Shown here: positions 6,712-8,056 of the stretch, in pieces
Layout: each line of letters opens with the position of its first letter
Numbering within the stretch: the first letter of the stretch is position 1
From: Brevundimonas sp. UBA7635
Lineage (GTDB): Bacteria; Pseudomonadota; Alphaproteobacteria; Caulobacterales; Caulobacteraceae
Direction of reading: 5' to 3'
Assembly (NCBI GenBank): GCA_002483865.1
Contig: DLIT01000080.1
Location: forward strand, 1 to 8,056
DNA length: 8,056 nucleotides
Made by a program: the position numbers and the translations under genes
The notes under the pieces: model-generated
What the model was told of the DNA's origin: nothing
Databases searched by the model: none
Seen by the model: the letters and a program-made list of their open reading frames with translations, nothing else

Positions 6712-6812
6712 GAGTCGAACCCTGCGTTCTATGTCGACCCGGTGCTGTCGTTGATGCCTACCGTCGGGGCCCACAGCAGCCTTGCCTTTCGTAAAATCCC
6801 GCGTCCCGCTCC

Positions 6813-6843
6813 TTGAATAACCCGCCCGGTAAACTGATATAGT
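6813..6843 (+). promoter_or_regulatory. Candidate promoter for the DoxX-like gene
   Basis: TTGAAT (6813-6818) is followed by GATATA (6836-6841, spacing 17) or TATAGT (6838-6843, spacing 19). Either -10 would start transcription near 6848-6851 and leave about 20 nt before the ATG at 6870. The -10 lies inside the palindrome 6832-6850. Confidence 0.5.
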
Positions 6844-6850
6844 GTCAGTT
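6832..6850. promoter_or_regulatory. Palindromic operator over the doxX -10 region
   Basis: AACTGATA (6832-6839), TAG, TGTCAGTT (6843-6850) is a 19-bp palindrome with one mismatch in 8 arm positions. It covers the predicted -10 and start of transcription, so a bound protein would block RNA polymerase. Its length and symmetry fit a TetR-type repressor, but no such gene is in the window. The regulator is unknown. Confidence 0.5.
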
Positions 6851-6869
6851 GCTAATCCCGGACCCTTGC

Positions 6870-7283
6870 ATGCCCGCGCCCGCCTTGACCCCCCGTACCC
6901 GCGCCTTTGTCAGCTATCGGAACCTGACCCTGTGGACCTTCCAGGGTTGGATCGCGATGTTCTTCATCGCCGCCGGCTATGCCAAGTTGACCGAATCGAT
7001 CGAGAATCTGACGGTCCTGATGCAGTGGCCCGCCCTGGCCAGCCCGGCCTTCGTCCGAGGCTTGGGCGTGGTCGAGATCATCCTGGCGATCATGGTTCTG
7101 ACGCCGCTGATTTCATGGCGATTGGGCCGTCCTCTGGTAGTTCTGGCAGCCGCAGGATTGCTGGCGCTGCAAGCTGTCATGTTGATCTGGCACGCGCTGG
7201 ATTTGAATGTCGGCCTGTCCCTGACCAACCTCTTCCTGCTGGCAATCACCGCGCCTGTGCTGTGGTTTCGCCGCACCGGCTAG
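6870..7283 (+). CDS. DoxX-like four-helix membrane protein
   Basis: This is a 137-residue inner-membrane protein of the DoxX/DoxX-like superfamily, whose members have varied or unknown roles (some assist quinone-linked oxidoreductases). Four hydrophobic helices are visible: about 22-39 (GWIAMFFIAAGYAKL, with the family's G-aKL at the end of helix 1), 64-83 (GLGVVEIILAIMVLTPLIS, matching the usual G--E---a---l-P), 87-109 and 114-133. It ends in a basic FRRTG tail. ATG 6870 is preferred, with GGA at 6860-6862. The longer frame from TTG 6849 would start inside the operator, at the predicted transcription start, and adds only LIPDPC. It appears to be transcribed alone. The specific function is unknown. 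Confidence 0.82.
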   Translation: MPAPALTPRTRAFVSYRNLTLWTFQGWIAMFFIAAGYAKLTESIENLTVLMQWPALASPAFVRGLGVVEIILAIMVLTPLISWRLGRPLVVLAAAGLLALQAVMLIWHALDLNVGLSLTNLFLLAITAPVLWFRRTG

Positions 7284-7334
7284 GTGCCTTCAACGTCCCG
7301 GCACATAATCACGCCAAGTTCAAAAAAGCTTCCC

Positions 7335-7363
7335 TTTACGTGCGCGTCAAGTTCTAGCATAGT
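7335..7363 (+). promoter_or_regulatory. Promoter with overlapping palindrome for the MerR regulator
   Basis: TTTACG (7335-7340) and CATAGT (7358-7363) are spaced by 17 nt and place the transcription start at about 7370, the A of the ATG. The -35 is one arm of a palindrome, TTTACG-TGCG-CGTCAA (7335-7350), with a single mismatch in 6 arm positions; flanking C7334 and G7351 extend it. Sites described for the related LiuR regulators are, as I recall, of the TTTACGT/ACGTAAA kind, so autoregulation by the downstream protein is likely. The hexamers are only moderate matches to consensus. Confidence 0.55.
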
Positions 7364-7369
7364 GGCGTC

Positions 7370-7855
7370 ATGGCGACCGCTGACGAACATCGCACCTATT
7401 CCATCCGGCATCTGTGCCGTGAATTCGGCGCGACCGCCCGCGCCCTGCGCTTCTACGAGGACAAGGGTCTTCTGACTCCGGCGCGCAAAGGCCAGACGCG
7501 GGTGTACGACAGCCGCGACCGTGCCCGGCTCAAGCTGATCCTGAGGGGGCGCCGCATCGGCTTCACCCTGCAGGAGATCCAGGAGATGCTGGATCTGTAC
7601 GATCGCAAGGATCACAACGTCCATCAGATGGCCGTGGCCCTGCGTCGCCACCGCGCCCAGGTCGAGGCGCTGAAACAACAGCTCGAAGACATCACGGGCG
7701 CTATCCAGACCGCAGAGGACGCCTGTGCCTGGATGGAATCCAAACTGACCGAGCACCGACCTGACCTTCTTCCAGGGGCCGAGGAATACGCCACTCTACT
7801 GAATGAGCGCCTCGACCCGGAAAACACGTACCAGCCCTTCAAAGCGAGAGCCTGA
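7370..7855 (+). CDS. MerR-family regulator of the GnyR/LiuR type
   Basis: This 161-residue cytoplasmic DNA-binding dimer is likely to control the acyl-CoA dehydrogenase operon that follows. The winged helix-turn-helix spans about 10-78: YSIRHLCREFGATARALRFYEDKGLL (10-35), RVYDSRDRARLKLILRGRRIGFTLQEIQEMLDLYD (44-78). RFYE-KGLL is the general MerR hallmark, and the RG-R-GF-L-EI-E-LDLYD run is typical of GnyR/LiuR, which in pseudomonads and others controls leucine or acyclic-terpene and acyl-CoA breakdown. Residues 88-118 look like the dimerising coiled coil. The tail after 120 carries no metal-site cysteine cluster (only C16 and C119 overall), so metal sensing is unlikely; an acyl-CoA-type ligand is inferred. 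The ATG at 7370 has no ribosome site and may begin a leaderless message. The exact orthologue is uncertain, so no symbol is given. Confidence 0.88.
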   Translation: MATADEHRTYSIRHLCREFGATARALRFYEDKGLLTPARKGQTRVYDSRDRARLKLILRGRRIGFTLQEIQEMLDLYDRKDHNVHQMAVALRRHRAQVEALKQQLEDITGAIQTAEDACAWMESKLTEHRPDLLPGAEEYATLLNERLDPENTYQPFKARA

Positions 7856-7858
7856 ACC

Positions 7859-8056
7859 ATGGCCTATAAGTCGCCGGTCCGCGACCTGACCTTCGTGCTG
7901 CACGATGTGCTGCAAGTCGAAACCCACGCCGATCACTTCGGCGATACCGATGTCTCTCGCGACCTGATCGACCAGATCATCGAGGAAGGTGGCAAGTTCG
8001 CCGAGTCGGTCATCGCCCCGATCAACAAGGCAGGCGACACTGAGCACTGCAAGCTG
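7859..8056 (+). CDS. Acyl-CoA dehydrogenase, N-terminal fragment (3' end outside window)
   Basis: The first 66 codons (MAYKSPVRDLTFVLHDVLQVE...) are open to the right edge. The MAYK-PVRDL-F-L start followed by IDQIIEEGGKFAESVIAPINKAGD is the N-terminal extension plus first helices of the larger acyl-CoA dehydrogenases related to DmdC (about 590-600 residues), FAD enzymes that form the 2,3-double bond of acyl-CoA thioesters in beta-oxidation. The catalytic and FAD-binding parts lie outside. The ATG is 3 bp after the regulator's stop, with GAGAG at 7846-7850, 8 nt upstream, so the two are cotranscribed. Substrate chain length or type cannot be told. Beta-oxidation genes such as a thiolase and a 3-hydroxyacyl-CoA dehydrogenase would be expected next, by analogy with related genomes. 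Confidence 0.9.
   Translation, partial: MAYKSPVRDLTFVLHDVLQVETHADHFGDTDVSRDLIDQIIEEGGKFAESVIAPINKAGDTEHCKL

Noticed and set aside
6694..6816. Possible 40-codon small gene in the selO-doxX gap
   Set aside because: No ribosome site, its start lies in the middle of the palindrome, GC at third positions is lower than in neighbouring genes, and the peptide has no recognisable feature.
7284..7304. GTGCC/GGCAC hairpin right after the DoxX-like stop as a terminator
   Set aside because: Only 5 bp with an 11-nt loop and no T-run directly after it on the + strand; too weak to call.
6842..7357. 171-codon + frame overlapping the DoxX-like gene
   Set aside because: Out-of-frame Pro/Arg-rich shadow; the alternative frame encodes four clear membrane helices with the DoxX pattern.

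Overview
The window looks like an ordinary chromosomal stretch of a GC-rich alphaproteobacterium, most likely a member of the Caulobacterales (Caulobacter/Brevundimonas-like). I infer this from the GC-rich third codon positions, a large TonB-dependent receptor of the type abundant in that order, and a GnyR/LiuR-like MerR regulator in front of an acyl-CoA dehydrogenase. I see no rRNA, tRNA, CRISPR array, insertion sequence or phage gene. The genus is a guess.

Left part (1-970): the 3' end of an RND efflux permease gene (+), then a small ASCH-domain (YhfF-like) gene (+) whose reading frame is clear but which has no conventional start codon in the expected place. A strong hairpin at 931-969 ends the receptor gene arriving from the other strand.

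Middle (992-5057, - strand): an 864-residue TonB-dependent outer-membrane receptor and, upstream of it, an NhaA-type Na+/H+ antiporter. They point the same way but are separated by 253 bp that hold a terminator-like hairpin for nhaA and two perfect inverted repeats in front of the receptor gene, so they are probably separate transcription units. The nhaA promoter (TTGAAC-16-TATTAA) lies in the divergent gap facing the next gene.

Right part (5240-8056, + strand): a SelO/YdiU-family protein adenylyltransferase, a four-helix DoxX-like membrane protein, then a MerR-family regulator of the GnyR/LiuR type followed after 3 bp by the start of an acyl-CoA dehydrogenase that runs off the window. The last two form a fatty-acid or acyl-CoA catabolic operon with its regulator first. 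A TTTACG/CGTCAA palindrome sits on the regulator's -35 region and the predicted transcript begins at or next to its ATG, suggesting a leaderless, autoregulated message.

I found no new multi-gene system here. The most unusual signals are non-coding: a nested 29-bp palindrome (6683-6711) made of two TCAAC-N-GTTGA sites 16 bp apart, a palindrome over the doxX -10 region (6832-6850), and inverted repeats in front of the receptor and on the nhaA start. Protein-level oddities are the missing start of the ASCH gene, a serine at the position of the E. coli NhaA pH-sensing histidine, and a SelO with a divergent C-terminus lacking the terminal Cys/Sec.
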